Assembly (NCBI GenBank): GCA_015056795.1
Contig: SVFO01000003.1
Coordinates: 107,408 to 171,407, forward strand
DNA from: Lachnospiraceae bacterium
Lineage (GTDB): Bacteria > Bacillota > Clostridia > Lachnospirales > Lachnospiraceae
Reading direction: 5' to 3'
DNA: 64,000 nucleotides
Shown here: positions 44,150 through 53,581 of the stretch, piece after piece
How the letters are laid out: each line of letters begins with the position of its first letter
How positions within the stretch are numbered: position 1 is the stretch's first letter
Notes under the pieces: model-generated
The model's input: only the letters and a program-made list of their open reading frames with translations
Database searches by the model: none
What the model was told of the DNA's origin: nothing
Made by a program: the position numbers and the translations under genes

Positions 44150-45527
44150 CTTTCAAAACTCCTAAATTTGCTTTCACTTCACCGACAAGGTAAAGACTTC
44201 CTGCAACGTAAATCCTCTGCTGTTCCTGCTTCTTCGCTAGCAGGTCCTTCATGGCCGACTTTACGTCTCCATAAATGCCATGCTCTGGCTTCTTTTCCTT
44301 TACCTGATATTCCTTGGAAAGCACCTCTTGAACAATATCCTCAAGTACCTCCACCTTGGTAGCACGATTCGTCTTGATCGGTACCAGAAATATCTTTCCA
44401 AACAGGCGTGATTTCAATATCTCGCCTAACATTTTATCAAATTGCTTGTCCTTCACGGCAGAGAACAAAAGAATCCTCTCGCCCTGCCAATTGTCTGCCG
44501 CCACGGATTCCAAGAATGCCCTGACGCCATCCTCATTATGCGCGCCGTCCACAAAGACATCCTGCAAAAGCTCTTCCATGCGACCAGGCCAGAAGCTCTT
44601 TGCGAGTCCCTTCACGATATGTTCAGCAGTAATGGTACGGCCCTGATCCAATTCCTCAAGGGCATGCACGGCCAAAGCGGCGTTCTCCATCTGATACAGA
44701 GCCGCCGTGTGAACAGTTACGCTAATATCTTTATAATAACGAGTACGCATAGAAAAATCAATGTTTTTATTCTGAAATTTTAGCAACGCGTAGTCAGCTT
44801 TCGACACGGGACACGCCTTTGCTCCCACTTTTTTCGCCTTTTCGTCAAATACCGCACTGACGTCCTTTGCATCGTCCAAATAAACGACAGGAGCCCCCTG
44901 CGCGATGATCCCAGCCTTCTCCCCTGCGATCTTTACCGTCGTGTCCCCAAGATACTCCATGTGATCAAGGCTGATCCTCGTAATGACGGCAAGTTCCTTT
45001 TTTGCAACGGAATTAGTAGCATCTAATCGTCCGCCAAGTCCCGTTTCCAGGATACAAAAATCTGGCTTCGCCTCGCGGAATAACAGCATGGCCATAAAGA
45101 ACAGGTATTCAAAGAAGGTTGGATGATAAAAGCCCTCGGGAAGCTTTCCCGTCTCATTAAAAACGTCATCACTTTCCAGCACGTCCCAAGGAATTCTCTC
45201 ATAGACCTGCAAAAAGGCCTCGAGAAACTTCTCCTTGCTGACCATCTCCCCGCGAATCAGAAAGCGCTCCCGCACGTCCACCAAATGCGGTGAAGTGAAG
45301 GAACAGACGGCATATCCCGCTTCCTCCAGCATATACCGCAAATAGGCACAAACGCTGCCTTTCCCGTTTGTGCCTGCCACGTGAATGATTCTCATTCCAT
45401 CATCCGGATTCCCAAGACGCCCTAAAAACGCCTTCGTATCCTCCATACTGTTCTTACTCGTAAACCGCGGAATACTCAACAAATACTCCACGGCCTCATC
45501 ATAACTACCAATCTCTTGTTTGAACAT
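44142..45527 (-). CDS. folC: Bifunctional folylpolyglutamate/dihydrofolate synthase
   Basis: 461 residues. Mur ligase fold: HVAGTNGKGSVCAYL P-loop (about residue 50), ETGLGGRLDATN and ITRISLDHMEYLG. It adds glutamates to folates in the cytoplasm. Downstream of valS, with the 82-bp palindrome in the 129-base gap. Confidence 0.95.
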   Translation of the reverse strand: MFKQEIGSYDEAVEYLLSIPRFTSKNSMEDTKAFLGRLGNPDDGMRIIHVAGTNGKGSVCAYLRYMLEEAGYAVCSFTSPHLVDVRERFLIRGEMVSKEKFLEAFLQVYERIPWDVLESDDVFNETGKLPEGFYHPTFFEYLFFMAMLLFREAKPDFCILETGLGGRLDATNSVAKKELAVITRISLDHMEYLGDTTVKIAGEKAGIIAQGAPVVYLDDAKDVSAVFDEKAKKVGAKACPVSKADYALLKFQNKNIDFSMRTRYYKDISVTVHTAALYQMENAALAVHALEELDQGRTITAEHIVKGLAKSFWPGRMEELLQDVFVDGAHNEDGVRAFLESVAADNWQGERILLFSAVKDKQFDKMLGEILKSRLFGKIFLVPIKTNRATKVEVLEDIVQEVLSKEYQVKEKKPEHGIYGDVKSAMKDLLAKKQEQQRIYVAGSLYLVGEVKANLGVLKDD

Positions 45528-45575
45528 CTTTCTTATTCAATCCTATCGTTCGAACTTTCCCAAATGAAGCAGTCC

Positions 45576-45657
45576 ATACTCCCGAGGGGATGGATGGGAT
45601 CGTCTTTTCAGGTCAAATGGTTAGTGAAAAGACGATCCCATCGTCAGCCCCGAGTAT
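45576..45657. repeat. ~80-bp palindromic element, copy 2
   Basis: 18-bp perfect inverted repeat (GATGGGATCGTCTTTTCA and its complement) with loop GGTCAAATGGTTAG, the reverse complement of which (CTAACCATTTGACC) matches the loop of 6300-6378 at 11 of 14 places. Outer ends ATACTCCCGAGGGG and GCCCCGAGTAT also match. It begins at the valS stop and, relative to the gene, points opposite to copy 1. Confidence 0.75.
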
Positions 45658-48317
45658 TACTGTAACTGGGAAAGTCGCGTCGTTACCTGCTCCATCATCT
45701 TGGTATACTTTGCAAGTTTTTCCTTCTCTTCTGCAATCTTGGCTTCAGGAGCTTTAGAGATGAATCGCTCATTGCTCAGCATTCCATTAACACGCGCAAG
45801 CTCGCCCTCTAAGCGCTTCTGCTCCTTGGTCAGTCTCTCGATCTCTGCCGCGATGTCAACCAGCTCAGCAAAAGGAATGTACAGGGTGGCACCAGGAATC
45901 ACTACGGAAACTGCGTCATCTGCGATGCCAGCCTTATCTGCCTGAATGAATACCTCATTCGCATATGCCAGGGAAGCAAAGAACAGCTTGCCCTCCGTAA
46001 AGATCGTGCGAACGTTTTCATCCTTACTTACAAGATGTACGCTTGCCTTTCTGGAAGGTGCTACGTTCATCTCGCTGCGGATGTTACGAATGCCACGAAC
46101 GGCCTCCTTGATGATCTCGATGGCCTTCTCTTCCTTCTCGTAATTCCTTGCCTCGTCATATACAGGCCACTTGCTGATCATGATGGATTCTTCTTCGCTC
46201 TGCAGTGTGCAGAAGATCTCCTCCGTGATGAACGGCATGTAAGGATGTAACAGCTTTAGTGCATCGATCAGAACGGTCTTAAGGGTCCACAGTGCCGCAT
46301 TCTGGCTAACGGCATCATCCGTGTTGTAAAGACGCGGCTTAACCATCTCAATGTACCAGTCGCAGAACTCATCCCAGATGAAGTCATAAACCTTCTGAAC
46401 TGCGATACCAAGCTCGAAGCTCTCCATGTTGTCGGTAACATCCTTTACCAAGGTGTTGAGCTTGGACAGGATCCACTTATCAACGGGCTGCAGGTCACCC
46501 TCCGCAGGAGTGGTCACGGTCTTGCCATCCATGTTCATCATGATGAAACGGGATGCATTCCATACCTTATTTGCAAAGTTACGGGAGTTCTCTACTCTCT
46601 CGTAATAGAATCTCATGTCATTACCAGGCGCATTACCAGTGATTAAGGTAAGACGCAGTGCGTCGGCGCCATACTTCTCAATGATCTCCAGAGGATCAAT
46701 GCCGTTGCCCAAGGACTTACTCATCTTGCGGCCCTGGCTGTCGCGAACCAGACCATGGAACAATACGGTCTTGAAGGGCTTCTCTCCCATCTGCTCAAAA
46801 CCAGAAAAGATCATGCGGATAACCCAGAAGAAGATAATGTCATAGCCAGTTACCAAAACGTCCGTAGGATAGAAGTACTTCAGATCCTCGGTCTTCTCAG
46901 GCCAGCCCAGCGTCTCAAACGGCCAGAGTGCAGAGGAGAACCAGGTGTCCAGCGTATCAGGATCCTGCGTCAAATGCTCGCATCCACACTTCGGGCATTT
47001 CTCGGGTGCCTGTGCAGCAACAACAATCTCGCCGCACTTGTCGCAGTAATATGCGGGAATTCTGTGACCCCACCAAAGCTGACGGCTGATACACCAGTCA
47101 CGGATGTTGTCAGTCCAGTTATAATAGGTCTTCTCCATACGCTCAGGAATCAGCTTGATGTCGCCAGTCTTTACTGCTTCCACGGTGGGCTTAATCAGCT
47201 CATCCATCTTTACGAACCACTGCTCCTTTACCATGGGCTCAATGGTTGTCTTACATCTGTCATGCGTACCAACGTTATGAACATGATCCTCAATCTTTAC
47301 AAGCAGACCCATCTCATCCAGTTCCTTTACGATGGCAGCTCTTGCTTCGTAGCGATCCATGCCGGCAAACTTTCCGCCGTTCTCATTGATCGTTGCGTCA
47401 TCATTCATCACGTTGATCACGGGCAGATTATGACGCTTACCAACCTCAAAGTCGTTCGGGTCATGCGCAGGCGTAATCTTTACGACGCCAGTACCAAACT
47501 CTCTGTCTACGTAGGAATCCGTAACAACGGGAATCACGCGGTTCATGAGAGGCAGCATAACCTTCTTGCCGATCAGGTGCTGATATCTCTCATCCTCAGG
47601 ATGGATTGCTACTGCAGTATCACCAAGCATGGTCTCAGGACGCGTGGTCGCGAAGGTTAAAAACTCCGTCGTTGAAGGCGTGCCATCCTCGTTCATGATG
47701 GGGTACTTAATATGCCAGAAATGTCCAGCCTGCTCCTCATAAACAACCTCTGCATCAGAGATGGAGGTATTACAAACAGGACACCAGTTAATAATTCTGG
47801 AGCCCTTGTAGATATAGCCTTTTTCATGCATTTTTACGAACACTTCCGTAACGGCCTTGTTACAGCCCTCATCCATGGTGAAGCGCTCTCTGTCCCAGTC
47901 ACAGGAGGAACCCATCTTTTTCAGCTGAGAAATGATGCGTCCGCCATACTCCTTTTTCCACTCCCATGCACGCTCCAAAAACTTCTCTCTTCCGAGATCA
48001 TGCTTGTCGATGCCCTGCTCCTTGAGCTTCTCAATGATCTTGACCTCCGTAGCGATGGAGGCATGGTCCGTGCCAGGCTGCCAGAGTGCATTGTAGCCCT
48101 GCATTCTCTTAAAACGGATCAGGATGTCCTGCATGGTGTTGTCCAGTGCATGACCCATGTGAAGCTGTCCCGTGATGTTTGGAGGCGGAATCACGATCGT
48201 GAAGGGTTTCTTCGAATAATCCACCTCTGCGTGAAAATACTTTTTGTCGAGCCACTTCTGGTAGAGCTTGTCCTCAATGCCCTGAGGATCATAGGTTTTT
48301 GCCAGTTCCTTACTCAT
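45657..48317 (-). CDS. valS: Valyl-tRNA synthetase
   Basis: 886 residues, full length. HIGH-type [16 protein letters not shown] (about 45), KMSKS in [14 protein letters not shown] (about 525), CP1 editing insertion, a CDKCG/CPKCG zinc site within it (around 415-435), and the C-terminal coiled-coil arm. Charges tRNA-Val. Controlled by the T-box leader 48360-48755. Confidence 0.98.
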   Translation of the reverse strand: MSKELAKTYDPQGIEDKLYQKWLDKKYFHAEVDYSKKPFTIVIPPPNITGQLHMGHALDNTMQDILIRFKRMQGYNALWQPGTDHASIATEVKIIEKLKEQGIDKHDLGREKFLERAWEWKKEYGGRIISQLKKMGSSCDWDRERFTMDEGCNKAVTEVFVKMHEKGYIYKGSRIINWCPVCNTSISDAEVVYEEQAGHFWHIKYPIMNEDGTPSTTEFLTFATTRPETMLGDTAVAIHPEDERYQHLIGKKVMLPLMNRVIPVVTDSYVDREFGTGVVKITPAHDPNDFEVGKRHNLPVINVMNDDATINENGGKFAGMDRYEARAAIVKELDEMGLLVKIEDHVHNVGTHDRCKTTIEPMVKEQWFVKMDELIKPTVEAVKTGDIKLIPERMEKTYYNWTDNIRDWCISRQLWWGHRIPAYYCDKCGEIVVAAQAPEKCPKCGCEHLTQDPDTLDTWFSSALWPFETLGWPEKTEDLKYFYPTDVLVTGYDIIFFWVIRMIFSGFEQMGEKPFKTVLFHGLVRDSQGRKMSKSLGNGIDPLEIIEKYGADALRLTLITGNAPGNDMRFYYERVENSRNFANKVWNASRFIMMNMDGKTVTTPAEGDLQPVDKWILSKLNTLVKDVTDNMESFELGIAVQKVYDFIWDEFCDWYIEMVKPRLYNTDDAVSQNAALWTLKTVLIDALKLLHPYMPFITEEIFCTLQSEEESIMISKWPVYDEARNYEKEEKAIEIIKEAVRGIRNIRSEMNVAPSRKASVHLVSKDENVRTIFTEGKLFFASLAYANEVFIQADKAGIADDAVSVVIPGATLYIPFAELVDIAAEIERLTKEQKRLEGELARVNGMLSNERFISKAPEAKIAEEKEKLAKYTKMMEQVTTRLSQLQ

Positions 48318-48359
48318 TTTGCTCCTCCTAACTTAATCGCTTCGCGATGATGTGTCTGC

Positions 48360-48755
48360 AAAGGAATGTTTAAAAAACATATGCCCTCTGCAAACGATTT
48401 GTTTGCAAAGGGCGTAAGATACGCGGTACCACCTTTGTTTTCGGAGGGCCTCACGGCCATCCTCTCCATGACTTCTCCTGACATGTCAGTTCAAAGTCTG
48501 ATCCTGTAACGGGAATCTCCCGGGGAAACCTACTTGGACTATCTCGCCAGCCTTTTTTGTGGGCTTTTGCGATGCGCCTTCTGTTCAACCTCCCGGCTCA
48601 GAAGCTACCTTCCACTTTCCTCTCCTTACATGCCCTCGCAGCGCCTTCAGACTTTCATGTTGTTTCCCTTCAAGTCTTATCAATCTAAGGCAGGCACCCT
48701 CTCTGTCAGGCGGACTAAGCGTACTCTTCTTCCTCACGGCCTTTTTCTCTTAGAG
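48360..48755 (-). promoter_or_regulatory. T-box riboswitch leader of valS
   Basis: About 395 bases between the promoter and valS. The T-box sequence AAAGGTGGTACCGCG reads on the minus strand at 48421-48435, just before a 13-bp terminator stem (GCCCTTTGCAAAC/GTTTGCAGAGGGC) and a T6 run at 48372-48377. The Stem I region lies at the 5' end near 48690-48750. Uncharged tRNA-Val should favour the antiterminator. I did not fold it to place the specifier codon. Confidence 0.92.
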
Positions 48756-48757
48756 AA

Positions 48758-48786
48758 AATATACTGCCTGTGTAAAAAAATGTCAA
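48758..48786 (-). promoter_or_regulatory. valS promoter
   Basis: Minus strand TTGACA (48781-48786), 17-base spacer, TATATT (48758-48763), immediately before the T-box leader. Confidence 0.8.
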
Positions 48787-48882
48787 GAACTATTTCTTCT
48801 GAACTCCATGGCAAAATCATATCCAATGACATTGATGGATCTCCAATGCATTTAGGATCATGCCTTGATCCAGCCAGTTCAA

Positions 48883-49782
48883 TTAATACTTAAACGAGAA
48901 GTTATAACCACCTTCTGGTCCGACAACAGAGTAATCCGTCGTAATCACGTAAAAGCCTGCCTCCAGGGTGGAATGGCTTACATAACCCGTTACGGTGCCG
49001 TCATCACTGGTAAAGAGAAGATAGGTGTCACTGTCGGGCGCATCTTCCACCTCGCCCCAGCCGCGGAGCTCCTTCGTGTCATCGATATGGATTACGATGT
49101 TGTAGGTGCCGCTTTCCATGCCCTCCGTGATGGTCAAATAGCTGCTTCCCTCGTAATCACCGTAAAATCCGCAGCGTGTGGAATCCGGATATACAAAGTC
49201 CACTTCTTTCATCATGTCCGCAAGAGTACTAGTCAAAACATAAGCCTCTCTCTTATAGCGCATGGCCTCGTTGTAGGCATAGATGGAAGGATAGATGGAA
49301 CCATCCTTGTAGGTTTCGCTCATCTTCTCCACCATGAAAGGAACGTGGCTTTCCCACTTTTCATACTCAGAAAAGATGTCACCGTAAATTGCTGCATCCT
49401 TTTCCTTGATTCTTTCAAGAAGGCTAGCGACCTCTTCCTTCCAAACCAGCGTTCCATTCTGGCTCAATTTGTTTGCAGTCGCCTGATCCTGTGCATTCGA
49501 TTTCATGTCATCATACTTGGAATACAATTCGTTGACGCTGACAAGCTCCTCGGAAAGAGAACCCGCACCATTCACAGCCTGCGCGATCTCTGCCTTGATC
49601 TGTGCCTCGTAGGATTCTTCTCCCGCATTGTCCTGTGCACCATCATCTGCTGCAGTCTCACTCTTGTCCGTTGCCTCGATTGCCATGCTCTCTACCGTAG
49701 GAACGCTTTCCTCCTTGGAACCGCCACATCCACCCATGGCCAGTACTGCAGCAATCATAGCAAATAAAATCTTTTTCTTCAT
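48883..49782 (-). CDS. Lipoprotein of unknown function
   Basis: 299 residues from ATG 49780-49782 (GAAAGGGAAAAAGTC upstream). Signal peptide with lipobox LAMGGC, a Glu/Asp/Ala-rich linker, a helical region (~75-170) and a beta-rich C-terminal domain (LTITEGMESGTYNIVI, VSHSTLEAGFYVITTD). The C-terminus looks like a small jelly-roll or immunoglobulin-like sensor domain. No enzyme motif; function unknown. Confidence 0.7.
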   Translation of the reverse strand: MKKKILFAMIAAVLAMGGCGGSKEESVPTVESMAIEATDKSETAADDGAQDNAGEESYEAQIKAEIAQAVNGAGSLSEELVSVNELYSKYDDMKSNAQDQATANKLSQNGTLVWKEEVASLLERIKEKDAAIYGDIFSEYEKWESHVPFMVEKMSETYKDGSIYPSIYAYNEAMRYKREAYVLTSTLADMMKEVDFVYPDSTRCGFYGDYEGSSYLTITEGMESGTYNIVIHIDDTKELRGWGEVEDAPDSDTYLLFTSDDGTVTGYVSHSTLEAGFYVITTDYSVVGPEGGYNFSFKY

Positions 49783-49896
49783 GACTTTTTCCCTTTCGCC
49801 TAAAACATATGATTCTCCCCAAAGCAAAGAGATTATATTTTAGTTGATCGGTTTTGTCAACTGTATTTAGGTTTACAACCCCTATTTACGCTTGTA

Positions 49897-50937
49897 TTAC
49901 TTCAGTCTCGCCACGGAATTTCGAATGATCATCTTGCCGTCAACACGAATCGGTTCATGCGAAAGCACTTGATCCTCACCGCTTAGCATGCTGATTAGCT
50001 TGTTTGCCGCAGCGGTACCTATGTCCTTCAGCGGAAGCTCATTCGTCGTGATGCCAGGATACATGTATTCTGCGATCTGGCGGTTATCATATCCCACGAT
50101 AGAGAGATCCTTTCCGATCACGATCCCCTTCTCCTGTGCATAATCATAGACGCCTCCAGCCATCAGATCATTCATGCAATAGATGGCGGTCAAATTCTGG
50201 GGGGCCAGCTTCTTTGCACATTCATAGCCAGAGCGCTTCTCCCAGTCGCCATACACCGTCCACTCAGGATTATAGGGAATGGCCTCCTCAAACAGAGCCC
50301 TTTGACATCCCAGCAGACGCTCCTTGGTATGCATGTTGTCTGCAGCACCAGCAATAATACCGATCCTGCGATGACCCATGCTCGTCAGATACTTGATCAT
50401 GTCGTATCCGCCCTTTTCATCATTCAGCAGGATCGAAGGGAAACGATCGTTTTCTGCAGATGCATAGGCAATGACGGTGGGCAGGCTAAAGTCCTCAGGA
50501 AAACATTTGATTACACGGCCATGTCCTGCGACATAAAGCATTCCGTCAACCTTAATGGACCGAATTTCATTTAGCACGGGACTCAACGTGCTCTGTAGCT
50601 TTCTCTCATCATAATACCAAGTGTCACGCCACTTGTCATAGAGTCGCAGGTTCATGATGACCGTTCTGTACTCATGTTCCTCACAGCAAGCCATGGCAGC
50701 CTCCAGGATCGGCGTCGTGCTAAACTGTCCCAGATCCTCCGCGATTATGCTGATGGTTCTGGTGCTCTGCTTTCTCATGTTCGCCGCATAGTAATTCGGC
50801 TGATATCCCGTCTCCTTGACAGCCTGCCAAACTCTCTGTCTGGTCTTTTCACTGACGTTGGGCTTTCCGTTCAATATATTGGAAACCGTGCTTGGCGATA
50901 CGTCACACATCCTCGCCAATTCTTTAACTGTGACCAT
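49897..50937 (-). CDS. LacI family transcriptional regulator
   Basis: 346 residues. HTH (TVKELARMCDVSPSTVSNIL) plus hinge, then a periplasmic-binding-protein-like effector domain (SIVGYDNRQIAEYMYPGIT). Downstream of the alpha-galactosidase gene in the same direction, separated by a 40-bp tandem repeat, so it likely controls alpha-galactoside use. A LacI-type palindrome lies at 53360-53373. Confidence 0.92.
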   Translation of the reverse strand: MVTVKELARMCDVSPSTVSNILNGKPNVSEKTRQRVWQAVKETGYQPNYYAANMRKQSTRTISIIAEDLGQFSTTPILEAAMACCEEHEYRTVIMNLRLYDKWRDTWYYDERKLQSTLSPVLNEIRSIKVDGMLYVAGHGRVIKCFPEDFSLPTVIAYASAENDRFPSILLNDEKGGYDMIKYLTSMGHRRIGIIAGAADNMHTKERLLGCQRALFEEAIPYNPEWTVYGDWEKRSGYECAKKLAPQNLTAIYCMNDLMAGGVYDYAQEKGIVIGKDLSIVGYDNRQIAEYMYPGITTNELPLKDIGTAAANKLISMLSGEDQVLSHEPIRVDGKMIIRNSVARLK

Positions 50938-50948
50938 TTGCTCTCCTT

Positions 50949-51028
50949 TTTAAAGTCCGCTTCGCGGACACACGCTTCATTCCGCTTATTTAAAGTCCGC
51001 TTCGCGGACGCACGCTTCATTCCGCTTA
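50949..51028. repeat. Two 40-bp tandem repeats
   Basis: Units 50949-50988 and 50989-51028 differ at one base. Each has the GTCCGCTTCGCGGAC hairpin followed by ACGCTTCATTCCGCTTA. The second unit contains the alpha-galactosidase stop codon, so part of the element is coding. Confidence 0.85.
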
Positions 51029-52873
51029 CTTATCCACTTCATAAAGCCATGCCTTGGCGCTGAAATCATGCTCGCCAGATCCGTACTCCGCAAGGATCTT
51101 CGTCCCCTCAGGAAACTCTGGCATCAGCTTCTTGGAATGTTCAAAGCGATGCAAAATTGCCAAACGCTTTCCGTTCCACTCACGCACTGAAAGCTGCTGC
51201 CCCTGGGGATGATTATATCCCGTTTCCTCATAATCATGCTGAATCGTTCTGCCCTTCTGAATGATCTCAGCGGCCTGCTTATAAAAATCCATGCCTTCCT
51301 TGACCAATGCCCACTGCTGATCGGAAAGGTCATAGATGTCGCCTGACAGACACATGCGCCCAAACAGCGTTGCAATCAGGGAATACTCAATTCTCTCCTT
51401 CGAATCCTTCGCGCGAAGCACGGCCCAGATCTGGCTCTGTTCCGGTCTGATCACCCTCTGTACGTTCGCTGCAATCAGCGGAATGGAAACAATTTCATGA
51501 GCATCGGAAAAGCTTGCCTGACTGCAAAGCTGCATCATGGAAGGCTCCAGCCTATGTCCTCCACTCGAACAATTCTCTATGACAATTCCAGGAATCTCCT
51601 CCCGAATCTTTTCAAAAAACCTTTGGGAAGCCACGATTTTTCTGCGAAGGCCTTCACCAATGCTCTCCGCTCCATCGCATCCCATTCCCAAGGTGTCATT
51701 ATAGTCTACCTTTAGATAGCCAAAGCCCGCATCCTTTAAGATGCCAATGACCTTTTTGCTAAGATACGCAACAACCCATGGATCCTCCATGTCCCAGAAC
51801 CGCCGTCCGCCGATGGTCAGGGGCACGCCATCCTTCTTTACCAAATGTGCTGCATCATTGTAATACTTACTGCCAGAGGCCACGGCCTCCATCTCATACC
51901 AAAGTCCAGGGATCATGCCCTGAGACCTGATATAATCCGCAATGGGCTTCATGCCGCCAGGAAAGCGCTTTTCATTGACCTCCCAGTCACCAACGCACTC
52001 CCACCAGGCATCAGATCCATACCATCCGGAATCAATGACAAGGAATTTAATTCCCTTGCCCTGAAGCTTGTCACAAATCCTTTTTACGTTATCAAATGAG
52101 GGATTTCCCCAGGTCGTACAATACTCATTAAACAAAATGTCCATGTTCGCATCCTGCGGCGAAATGGCAGGATGCTGCGCCTTTACCAGCCGGTCACAGA
52201 CCTCTAAAAGCGAAGCGCCCGTCGCAATCACGGCCTCAGGGGCCTCAAAGCTCTCCCCGGGCTTAAGCCTCTTCATCCACTGTCCAAAATCCCGGTCAGC
52301 CTGACCGCCGATGATCGTCAGCGTGTCATCCTCCCTGCAGAGCAACTCCATCTGCCAGCTGGAGGCATGGTATAGCTGAATGCCAAGGAATTGTCCCGTC
52401 TTTTGATCCTCTACTGCGAGGAATGGAAAATACTTTCTGACGGGCATGGATCCAACATTGCCAAACTTCTCACAGCGAAGGCCACAGCGATTCCATGAGG
52501 GCTCCAAATGCAGCTCTTGAATGCTCTCTCGCCTTAGCTTTCCCTCTGCGCTCCAGAAGGACTGCATGCGATATACCTGATCCGTCGGTACGCTCTTTAA
52601 GCCAAAGCTGGTCAGCATCTCCAGCGTCACTTCGCCTTCACTGCCGTTTTCCACGATGGTTTTTACGCGAAGTGCGTCGCCGTCCTTTCTCTTTTGTACC
52701 ATCATGCGGATGCCTTCTGGCGTCTCATAGCGCATGTCGCCTTCTTCCAGCTCACCATTTCCTTCCTTCAGCGTAAAGCGGTTCATCGTCTGGCTTGCGT
52801 GCATGGTCATGCCACAGGAAAATCCTCCCGCGTACCCGTCTCCTAAGAGCTTCATTTCTGCAAATAATTCCAT
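51026..52873 (-). CDS. Alpha-galactosidase (GH36)
   Basis: 615 residues from ATG 52871-52873 (AGGGAGACAGACAA upstream); an in-frame start 15 codons earlier lacks support. The N-terminal beta-sandwich is followed by the barrel with FLVIDSGWYG, YLKVDYN (predicted nucleophile Asp), ENCSSGGHRLEPSMM and FSDAHE (acid-base region). No signal peptide, so it is cytoplasmic and acts on imported alpha-galactosides. Shorter than the ~730-residue AgaR type, matching the compact GH36 group. Confidence 0.9.
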   Translation of the reverse strand: MELFAEMKLLGDGYAGGFSCGMTMHASQTMNRFTLKEGNGELEEGDMRYETPEGIRMMVQKRKDGDALRVKTIVENGSEGEVTLEMLTSFGLKSVPTDQVYRMQSFWSAEGKLRRESIQELHLEPSWNRCGLRCEKFGNVGSMPVRKYFPFLAVEDQKTGQFLGIQLYHASSWQMELLCREDDTLTIIGGQADRDFGQWMKRLKPGESFEAPEAVIATGASLLEVCDRLVKAQHPAISPQDANMDILFNEYCTTWGNPSFDNVKRICDKLQGKGIKFLVIDSGWYGSDAWWECVGDWEVNEKRFPGGMKPIADYIRSQGMIPGLWYEMEAVASGSKYYNDAAHLVKKDGVPLTIGGRRFWDMEDPWVVAYLSKKVIGILKDAGFGYLKVDYNDTLGMGCDGAESIGEGLRRKIVASQRFFEKIREEIPGIVIENCSSGGHRLEPSMMQLCSQASFSDAHEIVSIPLIAANVQRVIRPEQSQIWAVLRAKDSKERIEYSLIATLFGRMCLSGDIYDLSDQQWALVKEGMDFYKQAAEIIQKGRTIQHDYEETGYNHPQGQQLSVREWNGKRLAILHRFEHSKKLMPEFPEGTKILAEYGSGEHDFSAKAWLYEVDK

Positions 52874-52897
52874 TTGTCTGTCTCCCTTGACCTTTTT

Positions 52898-52941
52898 AGG
52901 AAAAGGGGGAGTTCGCAAAATTACTTTTACAAACTCCCCTC
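52898..52941 (-). terminator. Terminator upstream of the alpha-galactosidase gene
   Basis: Stem GGGGAGTTTG/CGAACTCCCC followed by CTTTT on the minus strand. It lies downstream of the short frame 52989-53087 and would cut that transcript off from the galactosidase gene. Confidence 0.65.
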
Positions 52942-52988
52942 TTTATTCATTCTGTCTTAGTTTCGTTCAGTCACGATTTGGGCTTTGA

Positions 52989-53087
52989 TTACTTAACTGC
53001 GTTCTTTGCATTCAGCTCGATGGTGTACTTCTCCTTATCGAACTTCTTAGGTACTACCTTGGTGTCAGTCCGCGACTTGCCTTCCAT
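52989..53087 (-). pseudogene. Short gene end or remnant (32 codons)
   Basis: Frame from ATG 53085-53087 (GGAAGG seven bases upstream) to TAA 52989, ending KKFDKEKYTIELNAKNAVK, which reads like the natural C-terminus of a larger protein. A 13-bp direct repeat (GGAAGGCAAGTCG) spans the start. The frame is closed by TGA about 16 codons further up, and a terminator follows. Most likely the 3' end of a deleted gene, less likely a small gene. Confidence 0.35.
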
Positions 53088-53091
53088 CGAC

Positions 53092-53373
53092 TTGCCTTCC
53101 GTAAATCGTTTTACATTTCTAAGAAACAGAATACAACATCATAGGCCTACGGTCAATCATTTTTCTCTTTTTTTACACCACTTCATTATTATTTGACATT
53201 TTTACCCTAGTGTTTTTGTAGATTTTAAACAATTTGATCCCATAATTATTTCAAATTATACCGTTTTTCGTAGAAACGCCTATTTTTCCCCAAAAAGCAA
53301 CATTTTTGCAATATTTTCAATATTTTTGCATAGTCTCCCATACCTTTCATCCCAAACAAATAAAACGTTTCAT
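53092..53373. other. AT-rich upstream region with LacI-type operator
   Basis: No gene seen. Palindrome ATAAAACGTTTCAT at 53360-53373 with central ACGT resembles LacI-family operators and could bind the regulator at 49897-50937, although it is ~490 bases from the galactosidase start. No confident promoter was found for that gene. Confidence 0.35.
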
Positions 53374-53496
53374 ATAGCGAGGTAAAGGAAACAAGCGACC
53401 GCGAAGCGGGCATTTGTTTCCTACCGAGCGTATACGAAATAAAAACAAAAGTCGCGAAGCGACGACGGCTGCGAAGCAGACGGTTTTTATGAGTGA
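53374..53496 (-). repeat. Dispersed ~120-bp intergenic repeat, copy 3
   Basis: Reverse orientation relative to the other two. On the minus strand it runs from CACTCATAAAAACC to CTCGCTAT with the same core and the end hairpin GGAAACAAATG..CGCTTGTTTCC. A second partial copy of its end (GCCCGCTTCGCGGTCGCTTG, then TTTCCTT) lies at 53502-53531, between it and the CofE-like gene terminator. Confidence 0.85.
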
Positions 53497-53534
53497 AGAG
53501 GCAAAGGAAACAAGCGACCGCGAAGCGGGCATAA

Positions 53535-53563
53535 CAAAAGGCGCGGGTCCTTTGACCCGCGCC
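53535..53563 (-). terminator. Terminator after the CofE-like gene
   Basis: 10-bp perfect GC-rich stem GGCGCGGGTC/GACCCGCGCC followed by TTTTG on the minus strand, 19 bases past the stop. Confidence 0.8.
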
Positions 53564-53581
53564 TCAGCGTCTTCATAAACT

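Noticed and set aside
46755..47660. 301-codon plus-strand frame
   Set aside because: Complement of valS.
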